From QHXW01 sp963752965 (GTDB lineage: Bacteria; Acidobacteriota; Terriglobia; Bryobacterales; Bryobacteraceae), in the NCBI GenBank assembly GCA_963752965.1, contig CAVWAJ010000014.1, forward strand, positions 592,785 to 656,784: 64,000 nucleotides of DNA. The letters run 5' to 3'. The notes under the pieces are model-generated. The model was given only the letters and a program-made list of their open reading frames with translations, was not told the origin of the DNA and made no database searches. Position numbers and translations under genes: made by a program. Shown piece after piece: positions 7,487 through 16,680 of this stretch (position 1 is the first letter of the stretch; each line of letters begins with the position of its first letter).

Positions 7487-7893
7487 AGTACGCTTCCGGA
7501 GTAGCTGCGGCTTGAGACAACCCGTGTCATTGTGATCTCATCGAAGTCACGATTCTAACCCCGGTCATAGTCAAATATTGTCTATCGCGGCGGGACCTTT
7601 ATTTTGGCACCAGTGGTGCCCTCTTGCCGAACCGCAGCACCTCGGTGAGAGCGAATGCAACTCCCTTGTGCCATCTGCGTTGCGACGGAAGTCGGAACGT
7701 AGTCACAGTCGCGATGCCAACTTACCGGGACTAATCGATTCTTGGTGAGACTCGGGTGAAGTTTCCGAAAAGCCTCTGGCTGCCGGTTGCGACACCTCTT
7801 GTGGAAGGTTCGCCACCAAGAGCCCTTGATTACTGCTTACTTGGGAGTAGTGGGCGGAGATCCGTTGCGTCGCTCAGTGACACGTGGCGTCAT
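7487..7893. other. Intergenic region with a perfect palindrome
   Basis: No convincing gene. A perfect 7-bp palindrome with a one-base centre, GGCACCA-G-TGGTGCC, lies at 7606-7620 next to an AT-rich stretch. It has no T-tract on either strand that would make it a good terminator, so an operator is more likely. Confidence 0.5.
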
Positions 7894-10644
7894 CTACTCC
7901 GCCCGCAGCGCCCGCGCCGGATCGACAGAGGCCGCCCGCAGCGCCGGAATCAACCCGGCAACGCACGCCGCCGCCAGCAAAGTTCCCACCGCCACCGCCA
8001 GCGCTCCGTCGCTCACCGTCGTCATCTCATACAGCTGCGACTTCACCAGCGCCACCCCGTAGAACGCCACCGGCACTCCAATCGCCAGTCCAATCACCGT
8101 CTGCGCCAGCGCGCTGCGCAGGATCATCGCCACGACGCCGCTCCGCTCCGCTCCTAAAGCTATGCGGATACCGATCTCGCTGGTGCGCCGTGCCACTCCA
8201 TACGCCGTTACGCCGTAGAGTCCGACCGCAGCCAGCAGCAGGGCCAGCCCGCCGAAAAGCGTCATCAGCTGTGAGAGCATCCGCTCATGCGTGAACTGCT
8301 CTCTGATCTGCGAGCTGAAAGTCTGGAACTTGACCACCGATAGGTTCGGATTGATGCTGGAGAGGATCTGCCGCGACGGGGCCTCCATGTTATCCATGGG
8401 CCGCACTGTCTCCAGCACGATCGCCCTCGCGAAGACGTAGTTGGCCTTGTCGGCCGGCTTCTTTTCCGACGCCGGCTGCTGCAGCAGACGCAAGAAAAAC
8501 ATCGAGTGGTCGTTCCAGCGCACGCTGCCGTAGGTGGTGTCCTGCACCACGCCGACGATCTCGAAGTCGCCCGGCGAGTCCGAACCTCCGAGGTGCGCGC
8601 CTATCGGGTTCTCCCCGGGCTTGAAGAAGATCTTCACGAAAGCCTGGTTGACCACCGCGACCGCCGGCGCGGTAGCGGTGTCCTGCGGCCCGAAGCCGCG
8701 GCCCATCACCACGCGCGTGCCCACGGAGTCGAAGTACTCAGAGTTCGCCCAGATGTACGACGAGGTCTTATACAGATCTGGCTGTCCCTGGATCCGGACC
8801 GAGGTGTTGTCGCCATAGGACTCCATCGGCGTGTAAGTGCTGAGACCGACCTTGACCATGCCAGGGATCTGGTGGAAGCGGTCCTCGATCGTCTGGTAGA
8901 GAGCCGCCAACTGCGCCGGAGAGTAAGCCGCGGACTGCGGATCGAAATGGATGATGTAGCGGTTGGTAGCGTCCAGCTTCATGTCAAAGTGCTCAAGCTT
9001 GCTGAGGCTCTGCGCGAATAGGCCCGCACCCACCAGCAGCACCAGCGAGAGCGCCGCCTGCATCACCACCAGCGCGCGCTGCAGCACCGAGGCTCCTCCG
9101 GTCGTCGAGCGCGAACCGCTGCGCAGCGCATCCGCAGGCTGTGCGCTTGCCGAGAACCACGCTGGCGCCACACCGAAGAGCACGCCGGTCACCAGCGAGA
9201 GCGCAATCGCAAATCCCTGCACGATCAGCGAGGGGGTGGCATGGATGGGCACATCGTTTGAAGACGGGAAGGCCAGCTTCAGCAGCAGCTCTGCTCCGCC
9301 ATACGAAACCGCCAGCGCTGAGATGCCGCTGATCACCGCCAGCACCAGGCTTTCGGTCAAAAGCTGGCGAACGATGCGGGCCCGAGCCGCACCCAACGCC
9401 GTACGCAGGCTCATCTCCGTCTTGCGTCCCATGCCACGCACCAGCAGCAGATTCGCGACGTTGGCGCAGGCGATCAGCAGCACCAAGCCGGCGATCCACT
9501 GCAACAGGTGCAGGTTCGACCCGTAAGCTGCCTGCATGTTCTGGATGCCTGCACCGCCCGGAGTAAGAGGAACCTGCACGCGATCGAGCAAAGGGCGGTC
9601 GTGCGCGCTCAAGAAATACTTGTTTGTGGCGAAAATCTGCCTCAACTGCGTGGAGAGCTTCTGCTGCAGCGGAGCGAGCGCCGTACCCGGCTTCGCCCGG
9701 CCGATGAGGTAGAGCCACCTCGCCTCCGGCTCATGAACGTAATCCTTGCCCCGCAGCCCCGGCATCGACTCGATGGGTAGATAAACACCCGGCGGCGTGT
9801 TCTGCATTCGGTCTCCGTAGAACTGCTCCGGGGCGATGCCTACGATGGTCACTGGCTTGGTATTGATCCAGAAGGCGGAACCCACGACCGAGGGGTCGCG
9901 CGCATAGTCGCGCTCCCACAGCGCATAGCTCATGACGGCAGTAATCGGCGCGCCCTGCACATCGTCGCTGTCCTGCAGCAGCCGTCCAGCCGCTGGCCGC
10001 AGCCCGAAGGTGCGGAAGTAGTTGCCAGAGATGAACTCCGCATTGACCGAGTGCGCGGCCTCGCCCGAGTGGTCGCGGCGCACCACCAGCGGATTGAGCC
10101 CCGCCTGCATCGCTGCCAGCTCTTCAAAGTCAGGATTGTTCTGCTTGAACCGCTGCCAGGTGTCGGTGGAGTGGATCGAGTAGTTGTTTACGTCCTCCGG
10201 GCCGCGATTCACGCAGCACTGGTCAGAGTCGCCCAAACGCACTAGAGACTGCGGATCGACCACCGGCAGCTCCTTCAGCAGCACGGCATTCACCAGGGTG
10301 AAGATCGCCGCATTCGCCCCAATCCCCAGCGCCAGCGTCAGGCTCGCCGTGATCGTAAACCCCGGCGTCTTCCATAGTTGCCGCAACGCGAATCGCACAT
10401 CCTGCACCAAGCTCTCCAGCCATCCCCATCCCCACGTCATATAGCTCTTCTCCCTGATGACAGTTGGATTGCCAAATCTCCGATAAGCCATGCGCCGCGC
10501 TGCCTCTGCGCCCAACCCACTCTCCGCCTGCTCCTGCGCTCTCAACTCCAGGTGCAGGCGAATCTCCTCTTCCAGCTCCGCCTGAAACTGCCGCCGATGA
10601 AACAGCATGCACAGTCGGCGCCAAAGCTCGCGGGCCTCACTCAT
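7894..10644 (-). CDS. ADOP-type ABC permease (MacB_PCD/FtsX, PadR-linked)
   Basis: 916 aa. Residues 1-80 are the charged N-terminal domain typical of acidobacterial duplicated orphan permeases (RRQFQAELEEEIRLHLELRA; AYRRFGNP). Then come TM1 near residue 95, a periplasmic MacB core domain (to ~370), a first FtsX block of three helices (~375-470), a second MacB-like periplasmic domain and a second FtsX block (~795-905) ending in 'AASVDPARALRAE'. No ATPase is encoded nearby, which is usual for this class. Transport function is inferred; substrates of ADOPs are unknown. It is preceded by its PadR gene, with only a duplicated ribosome-binding segment between them. Confidence 0.88.
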   Translation of the reverse strand: MSEARELWRRLCMLFHRRQFQAELEEEIRLHLELRAQEQAESGLGAEAARRMAYRRFGNPTVIREKSYMTWGWGWLESLVQDVRFALRQLWKTPGFTITASLTLALGIGANAAIFTLVNAVLLKELPVVDPQSLVRLGDSDQCCVNRGPEDVNNYSIHSTDTWQRFKQNNPDFEELAAMQAGLNPLVVRRDHSGEAAHSVNAEFISGNYFRTFGLRPAAGRLLQDSDDVQGAPITAVMSYALWERDYARDPSVVGSAFWINTKPVTIVGIAPEQFYGDRMQNTPPGVYLPIESMPGLRGKDYVHEPEARWLYLIGRAKPGTALAPLQQKLSTQLRQIFATNKYFLSAHDRPLLDRVQVPLTPGGAGIQNMQAAYGSNLHLLQWIAGLVLLIACANVANLLLVRGMGRKTEMSLRTALGAARARIVRQLLTESLVLAVISGISALAVSYGGAELLLKLAFPSSNDVPIHATPSLIVQGFAIALSLVTGVLFGVAPAWFSASAQPADALRSGSRSTTGGASVLQRALVVMQAALSLVLLVGAGLFAQSLSKLEHFDMKLDATNRYIIHFDPQSAAYSPAQLAALYQTIEDRFHQIPGMVKVGLSTYTPMESYGDNTSVRIQGQPDLYKTSSYIWANSEYFDSVGTRVVMGRGFGPQDTATAPAVAVVNQAFVKIFFKPGENPIGAHLGGSDSPGDFEIVGVVQDTTYGSVRWNDHSMFFLRLLQQPASEKKPADKANYVFARAIVLETVRPMDNMEAPSRQILSSINPNLSVVKFQTFSSQIREQFTHERMLSQLMTLFGGLALLLAAVGLYGVTAYGVARRTSEIGIRIALGAERSGVVAMILRSALAQTVIGLAIGVPVAFYGVALVKSQLYEMTTVSDGALAVAVGTLLAAACVAGLIPALRAASVDPARALRAE

Positions 10645-10674
10645 GGCTCATCTCCTCACTCATGGCTCATCTCC
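10637..10674. repeat. 19-bp perfect tandem duplication of the permease RBS/start
   Basis: Two identical 19-bp units (10637-10655, 10656-10674) fill the gap between PadR and permease. Each carries GAGGAGAT, a purine-rich ribosome-binding site, followed by ATGAGTGA on the minus strand. The ATG of the upstream unit (10663) is out of frame and opens an eight-codon reading frame that overlaps the true start at 10644. Confidence 0.85.
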
Positions 10675-11004
10675 TCACGCCGTCTGAATCACCCGCGTAA
10701 TAGCACCTATCACGCGCTCAAACTGTGAGAGCTCCAGCGCCAGTTGCTTCCGCCCCGCAGCCGTCAGCTTGTAGTACCGCGCCCGCCGGTTGCCCGCTGT
10801 CACGCCCCACTCCGCCGTCACCCAGCCTTTGATCAGCATCCGCTGCAGCGCCGGATACAGCGACCCCTCTTCCACCTGCAGCACCTCGTCCGACGTGCGC
10901 TGGATCGAATTGGTAATCTCATACCCATGCAGCTCGCCATGCAGCGCCAGCGTCTTCAGGATCAGCAAATAAAGCGTCCCCGGCGGAATCGCATCACGTT
11001 GCAA
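10675..11004 (-). CDS. PadR-family transcriptional regulator (ADOP partner 1)
   Basis: 109 aa from a TTG start at 11004, which is preceded by GAGGTG at proper distance and gives the family-typical opening 'QRDAIPPGTLYLLILKTLAL'. An ATG at 11037 is also in frame but lies inside the palindrome just downstream of the predicted promoter and would add an unusual 11-residue leader. The winged helix is clear: 'LHGYEITNSIQRTSDEVLQ', 'EEGSLYPALQRMLIKGWV' and the wing 'NRRARYYKLTAAGRKQL'. PadR proteins are repressors. This one probably controls itself and the permease behind it. Confidence 0.88.
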   Translation of the reverse strand: MQRDAIPPGTLYLLILKTLALHGELHGYEITNSIQRTSDEVLQVEEGSLYPALQRMLIKGWVTAEWGVTAGNRRARYYKLTAAGRKQLALELSQFERVIGAITRVIQTA

Positions 11005-11032
11005 GCAACACCTCAGCCAAACAAAGCCTTCT

Positions 11033-11084
11033 GGCATAGCTAGGCTATGCCAACAATTCTACTGCCATAGGTAAACTATGTCAA
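11033..11084 (-). promoter_or_regulatory. padR promoter with two operator-like inverted repeats
   Basis: On the minus strand TTGACA (11084-11079) is followed after exactly 17 bases by TAGAAT (11061-11056), a near-consensus sigma-70 promoter. Inverted repeat 1 is GGCATAGC-TAG-GCTATGCC (11033-11051), covering the expected transcription start. Inverted repeat 2 is CATAG-GTAAA-CTATG (11066-11080), inside the promoter spacer. The two share the CATAG/CTATG arms and their centres are 31 bp apart, about three helical turns. This fits PadR autorepression. Confidence 0.7.
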
Positions 11085-11412
11085 GAGACTTTGCCGACTC
11101 TCTCGATTCTGGTGAGCAAGGCGCGTCCAACGTAAATCCGACCAACGAACTGCCCGAAAAGTCTTTTCGGCAACTGGGGCCAAATTAGTAACGAGAAACG
11201 CCCTGTGTCCGGAAATCCATTTGGTCGTAACGTCAAACCGGCTTCTAACTATGCCTGCTGAGTGACGTGGACCGCGTCCAAGTCACAGACCCGGCACGGT
11301 TGGTGTAACGGCGCTCTGTTTTTGCCGACATTGCGCCACCGAACAGATCGGGCGATCCCCTAGCGCGGGCATTCTGGCGAAGGAATCGGTAGAGTGCTGG
11401 TAGGGATCTGCT
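11085..11412. other. Intergenic region between padR and EamA pseudogene
   Basis: About 330 bases between two divergent genes. No gene is supported; reading frames here lack coding character. It must hold the promoter of the permease at 11413, but no strong match was seen. Confidence 0.4.
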
Positions 11413-12353
11413 GTGGAAGGCAACAGCCATCGCCCGACGTGGAAGACTTTGTTGGCTTTCGCGATTGTCTATTTTGTGTGGGGGTCCACGTTTCTCGCTA
11501 TTCGCGTGGGCGTCCGCGAAGTTCCGCCGTTCCTTCTCGCGGCGATGCGGTTCTTGGCCGCGGGACTCGTTCTTTATGGCTGGATGATCGCGCTGGGCGA
11601 GCGCTCACCGAGCGGGCGACAATGGATGTCGGCATTCTTACTTGCTCTCCTGATCTTCGTCCTCGATTATGGACTGTTGTTCTGGGCCGAGCAGCGTGTG
11701 CCGTCGGGCATTGCGGCTGTCATGATGGCTACGATTCCGGTGTTTATGGCAATGTCGGAAATCATTTTCCTGCGAACGCAGAGGCTCACCGTTCGCTTGG
11801 CCTTGGCGCTCTTGATCGGGATTGGGGGGTGGCAGTGCTGATGAGCCACTCGTTGAATCTCGGAGGGGAGCAGGTCGACAGGGCGGGCGCCGTGGCGCTA
11901 GTCGTTGCATCGATGAGTTGGTCGGCATCGTCCGCACTTACGCGCAAGCTGCCACTTCCGCCTTCAAAAGTCATGAGTTCGGGTACCCAGATGCTAGCTG
12001 GGGGAATATTGCCGGCTCTCACGGCAGCCGCGCTGGGAGAATTGCACAACTTCCGGCCGTGGACCGTCTCACGCGGAGCGTGGCTCTCATTACTCTATTT
12101 GATTGTCGCCGGCTCTATCATCGCGTTTACGGCCTACGTGTGGCTGATTCACCATGAATCGCCAACAAAAGTCGGGACCTACGCCTATGTGAATCCGGTT
12201 GTGGCCGTGCTGGTTGGATATTTCCTGGGCGGTGAAACGCTTGGCCTGCGAACGGTCCTCGGGACTCTGTTTGTTCTGAACAGTGTGGTGTTGATCACAA
12301 CGACGCGAGTGAAGAAACCGGTTGCGACACTCGCAGCGGAAGATGCGGACTAA
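11413..12353 (+). pseudogene. EamA/DMT-family permease, frameshifted
   Basis: The first half reads in one frame from GTG 11413 (FVWGSTFLAIRVGVREVPPF, the classic EamA opening) to a stop at 11841. The second half continues in another frame from about 11830 (VAVLMSHSLNLGG) to 12353 and includes the second EamA repeat (VVASMSWSASSAL; GTYAYVNPVVAVLVGYFLGGE). The shift falls at a run of six G at 11824-11829; one extra G would restore a protein of about 313 aa reading 'LIGIGGVAVLMS'. The intact family exports amino acids or other small metabolites. It is either a real one-base deletion or a sequencing error in the G-run. Confidence 0.8.
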
Positions 12354-12446
12354 ACCCCGACTAGTGGCCCACTTGTTCGTGCACTAGCGAGCCCAGGTAA
12401 CGTCGTGTGGAATAACCTTACCCCAGTTAGCTGCTACCATCAAACC

Positions 12447-12668
12447 ATGCCCAAACGCATCCCGCCGGCCGTGCTCGCATACCTGCGCCAGGTGGGGAAG
12501 AGGTACGGCAGCCAGGGCGGGAAGACGGCAGCGAAGAACATGACGGCTGCGGAGCGATCGGCGCGCGCGAAGAAGGCGTCGATGGCGGCAGCGAAGAGAC
12601 GGACGGAGAAGCGTCTCGCGAGACGGCACGCTACTAGACCGGCGAAGAAGGCCGCAAAGCGAAGGTGA
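12447..12668 (+). CDS. Small very basic protein, possibly DNA-binding (73 aa)
   Basis: Starts MPKRIPPAVLAYLRQVGKRYG. It contains 'GSQGGKTAAKNMTAAERS', which resembles a widespread small-protein pattern (GxxGGxxAAKNMTxxERSxxAKKA) of unknown function, followed by an alanine/lysine/arginine-rich tail like histone H1 or HU tails. The earlier in-frame ATG at 12405 is disfavoured because family similarity begins at MPKR. It overlaps the next frame by the GTGA junction at 12665. Nucleic-acid binding is inferred from charge only. Confidence 0.6.
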   Translation: MPKRIPPAVLAYLRQVGKRYGSQGGKTAAKNMTAAERSARAKKASMAAAKRRTEKRLARRHATRPAKKAAKRR

Positions 12669-12925
12669 GCAGGGCGCCGGTAGCGTCCATTTGGCTCCAC
12701 GTCCGAGCGGCAAGGAATCCAACAGCCTCGAAGCCTGACCCGCGACGCGATGAGTGGGTGATGAAGATACTGCCCGCTCTCAGAAAAGTGCCACTCAAGG
12801 ATCTGGAAAAATTGACAGGGAAATACCGCAGGATGCTGATTGACCTGCGCGCGGAGCGCAGCAGACCACACCCGAAGAATCAAGAACACATCCAGGCCGT
12901 TCTGCGCGAGATGCGCTACTTGTAA
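12665..12925 (+). CDS. Hypothetical protein (up to 86 aa)
   Basis: The frame opens with a GTG that overlaps the stop of the small basic gene (GTGA). The coding-like part is the C-terminal half, from MKILPALRKVPLKDLEKLTG (ATG 12761): a short helical, charged segment ending at 'REMRYL'. If the internal ATG is used the product is only 54 aa. No family recognised; the coupling junction and the helical pattern are the only support. Confidence 0.4.
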   Translation: MSRAPVASIWLHVRAARNPTASKPDPRRDEWVMKILPALRKVPLKDLEKLTGKYRRMLIDLRAERSRPHPKNQEHIQAVLREMRYL

Positions 12926-12943
12926 AGAGTACTTCTGAACAAT

Positions 12944-15445
12944 TTATTCGTGGCGCAGCGTCACCATAGGATCGACTCTGGCGGCACCCAAGGCCGGAAG
13001 ACACGTGGCGATTACAGTAATGCCAATTAGAAAAAGCGACACTAGCGCCAACGTAAGCGGATCATGTGCCTTCACTCCATAAAGGAAACTGGAAATCAAA
13101 GGAGTCGCGGCGAACGAAGCAGCAAGCCCAATCGCTACGCCTGACAGAGACAGGATCAGTCCCTCCCTGAGCACGAGTTGCATCACCTGACCCGATTGTG
13201 CTCCCAAGGCCATGCGGAGGCCGATTTCATGCCTGCGCTCGTTTACGGAGTACGAAATAACGCCGTAGATTCCGATCACCGCCAACACCAAGGCAATCAC
13301 GGCAAAACCACCGAGCAGTTGACTGTAGAAGCGCTCCAAATGGGCTGAAGTATCTACGGTGTCTTGGACAGTTTCGATACCGAAAACCGGGGAATCCTTG
13401 TCAAGCTCCGTCACGGTTCGACGCACGCCGTCAACCAGGCCATTCGATGCAACGCTCGTTCGCAGCACGATGCTTTTATGGAGTCGCGTTTCCGTGGCGA
13501 AAGCCCCGCAATGCGCCGCCTGTTGCGGGTACGGGACGTAAATCTCGGGATACGAGTCGAGTCCCAAGCGGAATTGACGGACATCACCGACAACTCCTAT
13601 GATTTGGCGCGGCTTTTCTTCACTTCGGAGCGCATGCATATCGAGCGTGATCACCTGGCCAATAGGATCTTGATCCGGGAAGAACTTTCGAGCCAGGGCC
13701 TGATTGATTAACGCCACCCACGGCGCGGTCTCCGTATCGTGTTCGGTCAGATCCCGACCTTTTAACAACGGAATTTGCATCACGCGAAAATAGTCAGCAC
13801 TAACGGCACTGAAAACCGCACCCGGCCTTTCGCCACCGACAGCCGCTGGCCTTCCAGCAATCGTAAATCCCGTGCCAAAATGTTCCGCGTCCTCCAGCAT
13901 CGGAAGCCAGTCAGTCAGCGCGGCGGACTGAACGCCCCGCACCGCCCTTACGCGCTCCAGAACCTGCTGGCAATAGAGGCCCACGCGAGGCGTCACGAGA
14001 TCCAGACCGGTCTTGTCCCATTGGCTGGTATCAAAGTATTTCTTTCCGATCAGACGGACTTCAAGCGTCAGGAGATCGTTGGTACGAAACCCCGGATCGG
14101 TATGAAGAACCCGCACGACTGTATTGATCATGAGACCGGCGGAAACGAGCAGCACCAGCGCCAGGGCCACTTCCGTAACGACGAGAGCACTCCGAGTGCG
14201 ATGGCGCGAACCCGGAGTGGAACTTCTTCCACCCTCTTTGAGAGAATCGGTCAAATCCGTCTTGGACGAGCGCAACGATGGAGCCAACCCAAATAAAATG
14301 CCGGTGGCCACCGAAATCGCGACAGTGAAACCCAATACGCGAGCGTCGATGCCGATGCCGGTGGTTCGCGGCAGCCAGTTCGGCGCGAGAGTAACAAACA
14401 GTTTGATGCCCCAGATAGAAAGGACTAAACCCACGAGTCCACCGGCCAAGGATAGAAGAATGCTTTCCGTTAGCATCTGGCGGATCAAACGGGATCGCCT
14501 TGCGCCCAATGCCGCCCGGATGCCCATCTCTTTGCGACGCGCCGACGCGCGGGAGAGCAGCAGATTGGCGATGTTCGTGCAAGCAATGAGCAACACGAGC
14601 GCCACCGCAGCCAGCAGAGGATATAGAATTTGCCCTGTCCACCCGAATAGTCCGTCCCGTAGGGTCTGCACCCTTATTCCGAGGCCCTTGTTGGTTTTGG
14701 GATACGCTTGTTCGAGGTGACGGGCCAAAACATCCACGGAGGTTTGAGCCAGCCGTACTGTCGTACCAGCCTTGAGTTTTCCGAAACCCATGAGATATCG
14801 GCCCTCCGCCGAGACGCCGAATCCATTCATTCCAATAAGTTCATATATCTCGGTCGGACGATCACCGGACAAATTGAAACCCCGCGGCAACACGGCGACG
14901 ACTTCGACAATCTGGGTGTCCACAAAGAATCGCCGCCCTAAGATCCTGGGGGCGCCTGCGAAATGCCGCTGCCAAAACTCGTAGCTCAACAAAGCGAAGA
15001 AGTTACTCTTCCCCGCAAGTTCCTTCTCGCTCGGAATCTCTCCCAGGACCGGGGCCACGCCGAGCAATGGAAATAGACCTGGAGTGACCTCTCGTACTCC
15101 AACACGCTCCGGCACACCGGCACCGGTCATGGCGTTTGGTTCGGACCCACGTTCCGACGCCTCTATCCGATCAAAGACTCGGTTATCCTGTCTCCAGCGC
15201 ATCACGTCAGCGGGTGAGACAGACCACTGAGCACCCGGCTGTTTCAAGGGTTCGTTGCCAATCGTTACCAGCCGGTCACTGTTTGGGTAAGGAGGGCGGC
15301 GCAGCAGGACCGCATCAATGGCACTGAAGATGGTGGTGTTTGCGCCGATCCCGATGGCAAGAGAGAGAATCGCTACTAGGGTGAAGCCTGGACTTCTGAC
15401 CAATAGGCGAACCGCGTACCGCACATCCAAGAACAGAGTTTCCAT
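12944..15445 (-). CDS. MacB/FtsX-type ABC permease without PadR partner
   Basis: 833 aa from ATG 15445, which follows GGAGG (GGAGGTTAACAAAATG); the ATG 33 bases earlier is rejected for that reason. The protein begins directly at TM1 (METLFLDVRYAVRLLVRSPG) and so lacks the ~80-residue charged N-terminal domain of the other permeases here. Otherwise it has the same plan: MacB core, FtsX block with 'NLLLSRASARRKEMGIRAALG', a second MacB domain, and a C-terminal FtsX block ending 'GAARVDPMVTLRHE'. No regulator gene precedes it, so its control differs from the four PadR-linked paralogues. Substrate unknown. Confidence 0.87.
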   Translation of the reverse strand: METLFLDVRYAVRLLVRSPGFTLVAILSLAIGIGANTTIFSAIDAVLLRRPPYPNSDRLVTIGNEPLKQPGAQWSVSPADVMRWRQDNRVFDRIEASERGSEPNAMTGAGVPERVGVREVTPGLFPLLGVAPVLGEIPSEKELAGKSNFFALLSYEFWQRHFAGAPRILGRRFFVDTQIVEVVAVLPRGFNLSGDRPTEIYELIGMNGFGVSAEGRYLMGFGKLKAGTTVRLAQTSVDVLARHLEQAYPKTNKGLGIRVQTLRDGLFGWTGQILYPLLAAVALVLLIACTNIANLLLSRASARRKEMGIRAALGARRSRLIRQMLTESILLSLAGGLVGLVLSIWGIKLFVTLAPNWLPRTTGIGIDARVLGFTVAISVATGILFGLAPSLRSSKTDLTDSLKEGGRSSTPGSRHRTRSALVVTEVALALVLLVSAGLMINTVVRVLHTDPGFRTNDLLTLEVRLIGKKYFDTSQWDKTGLDLVTPRVGLYCQQVLERVRAVRGVQSAALTDWLPMLEDAEHFGTGFTIAGRPAAVGGERPGAVFSAVSADYFRVMQIPLLKGRDLTEHDTETAPWVALINQALARKFFPDQDPIGQVITLDMHALRSEEKPRQIIGVVGDVRQFRLGLDSYPEIYVPYPQQAAHCGAFATETRLHKSIVLRTSVASNGLVDGVRRTVTELDKDSPVFGIETVQDTVDTSAHLERFYSQLLGGFAVIALVLAVIGIYGVISYSVNERRHEIGLRMALGAQSGQVMQLVLREGLILSLSGVAIGLAASFAATPLISSFLYGVKAHDPLTLALVSLFLIGITVIATCLPALGAARVDPMVTLRHE

Positions 15446-15688
15446 TTTGTTAACCTCCTCCGGCGGATGCACAAACACACACGCTGCCAGCCGGTTTCTG
15501 CGCGAGGTCCCAACCTTTGGTCACCGTTTCTGGGTATGTGGAAAGTATATGTCATGATCCAGCATCGGACAATCGGGTAAGCGAGCGCATGGGAATTGCT
15601 GCGATGATTGAGTTCCCACGGGCTTTTCTTTGAGGGGTGTAGCAGGGAGGGTGGCGCACGAATCTGCCGCCCGTGCAATCATGTTGAC

Positions 15689-16144
15689 ATGCGTTCTAAG
15701 CTGAATTGCCTTTTATGCCTTCTTGTGCTCACGCTCCCAGCGTCCGCGCAACTCGACTCCGCCCAATTGCGCGTCAAATTCGGCGCGCCGCTCAGCCGGG
15801 AAATCTTCCGTGTCCCGCCAGGGTTCGATCTGGTCGTTGACTACGGAGCGGGCAATCAGGTATGTAAGCTGCAAGTCCCCACTTTAATGCCGACGGACGC
15901 TAAAGTCCAGAATGCCGATGATATGAAGCAAAAGATGTATGCGTTTCTCGCGGAGCTGGTACCCGATTGGATGCGGGGCAAGGAACTGGGACGGGGCATG
16001 GGTATGACGGGGGCGTTTTCCGGCGTGGGTTTTGCGGAGTACGAGCACGTGGCGATCGTCGAAACATACAGTGGATCCAACGACACGATCACCGTCAGGT
16101 TCAAGAACGCCGGTTGCCAACAGACTGAGCAAATCGCCAGATAA
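15689..16144 (+). CDS. Hypothetical secreted protein (151 aa)
   Basis: ATG 15689 gives a clear signal peptide (MRSKLNCLLCLLVLTLPASA, cleavage after ASA). The mature part is about 130 residues, with 'GAPLSREIFRVPPGFDLVVDYG', two cysteines (in 'QVCKLQVP' and 'NAGCQQTEQ') that may form a disulfide, and a glycine-rich middle (GRGMGMTGAFSG). The upstream ATG at 15608 would bury the signal and is rejected. It is transcribed away from the permease. No domain recognised. Confidence 0.7.
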   Translation: MRSKLNCLLCLLVLTLPASAQLDSAQLRVKFGAPLSREIFRVPPGFDLVVDYGAGNQVCKLQVPTLMPTDAKVQNADDMKQKMYAFLAELVPDWMRGKELGRGMGMTGAFSGVGFAEYEHVAIVETYSGSNDTITVRFKNAGCQQTEQIAR

Positions 16145-16680
16145 ACGGGCTTCTCGGAAAGTTCACACTCGGGCGCCTAATTACGCGCCGTCCCCGGTTC
16201 CCATGCGTACCCCTCCCGGCTCTGAACATTTCGCCCGCGACCATCACCGTTACTGCAACCGCGCGCGCCGGGCCCCGGCCTTGTCCATCGCCCTCGCGCA
16301 ACGCGCCCCGCTCAGCTCTCAGCAATTGGTATAAATTAGCTTAATATTACACCTGCAATAGATAAATAATCCTGATCAGAGGGCAGTTTTGGGGGCTTCT
16401 AGCTCCTAACCCATCACTGATTTGACGCCCCCAGATTGGTCTCTGTAAACTTGCGGCCCGCACGAGCGATCCAAGCCCATTCCACGCCCGAGAATTTGGT
16501 AGGCCCTGCAGCGTCGGAATTCGCGCGCAATAATCCATAGGTACCTTGGGATGAGGTTCGGGACTGGTTCCTGTCGCCAATTCACGATGGGTGATCTCTC
16601 TCTCTGGACCTGGATCAGTTCATTTTGGGCGTCAGTCATTCATGAACCAGACATCCGGCGCTCAGTGCGGCATCGATGAA
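16145..16680. other. Intergenic region, no gene seen
   Basis: About 535 bases. An AT-rich stretch at 16325-16375 contrasts with the GC-rich surroundings. Open frames here have no coding character. The region separates the permease cluster from a probable mobile remnant and may contain an element boundary, but no repeat was found. Confidence 0.45.

Noticed and set aside
8506..9526. Long plus-strand frames across the first ADOP gene
   Set aside because: They are shadows of a high-GC coding strand; the minus-strand permease explains the sequence fully. The same applies to long opposite-strand frames over the other permeases and over 57.6-60.3 kb.
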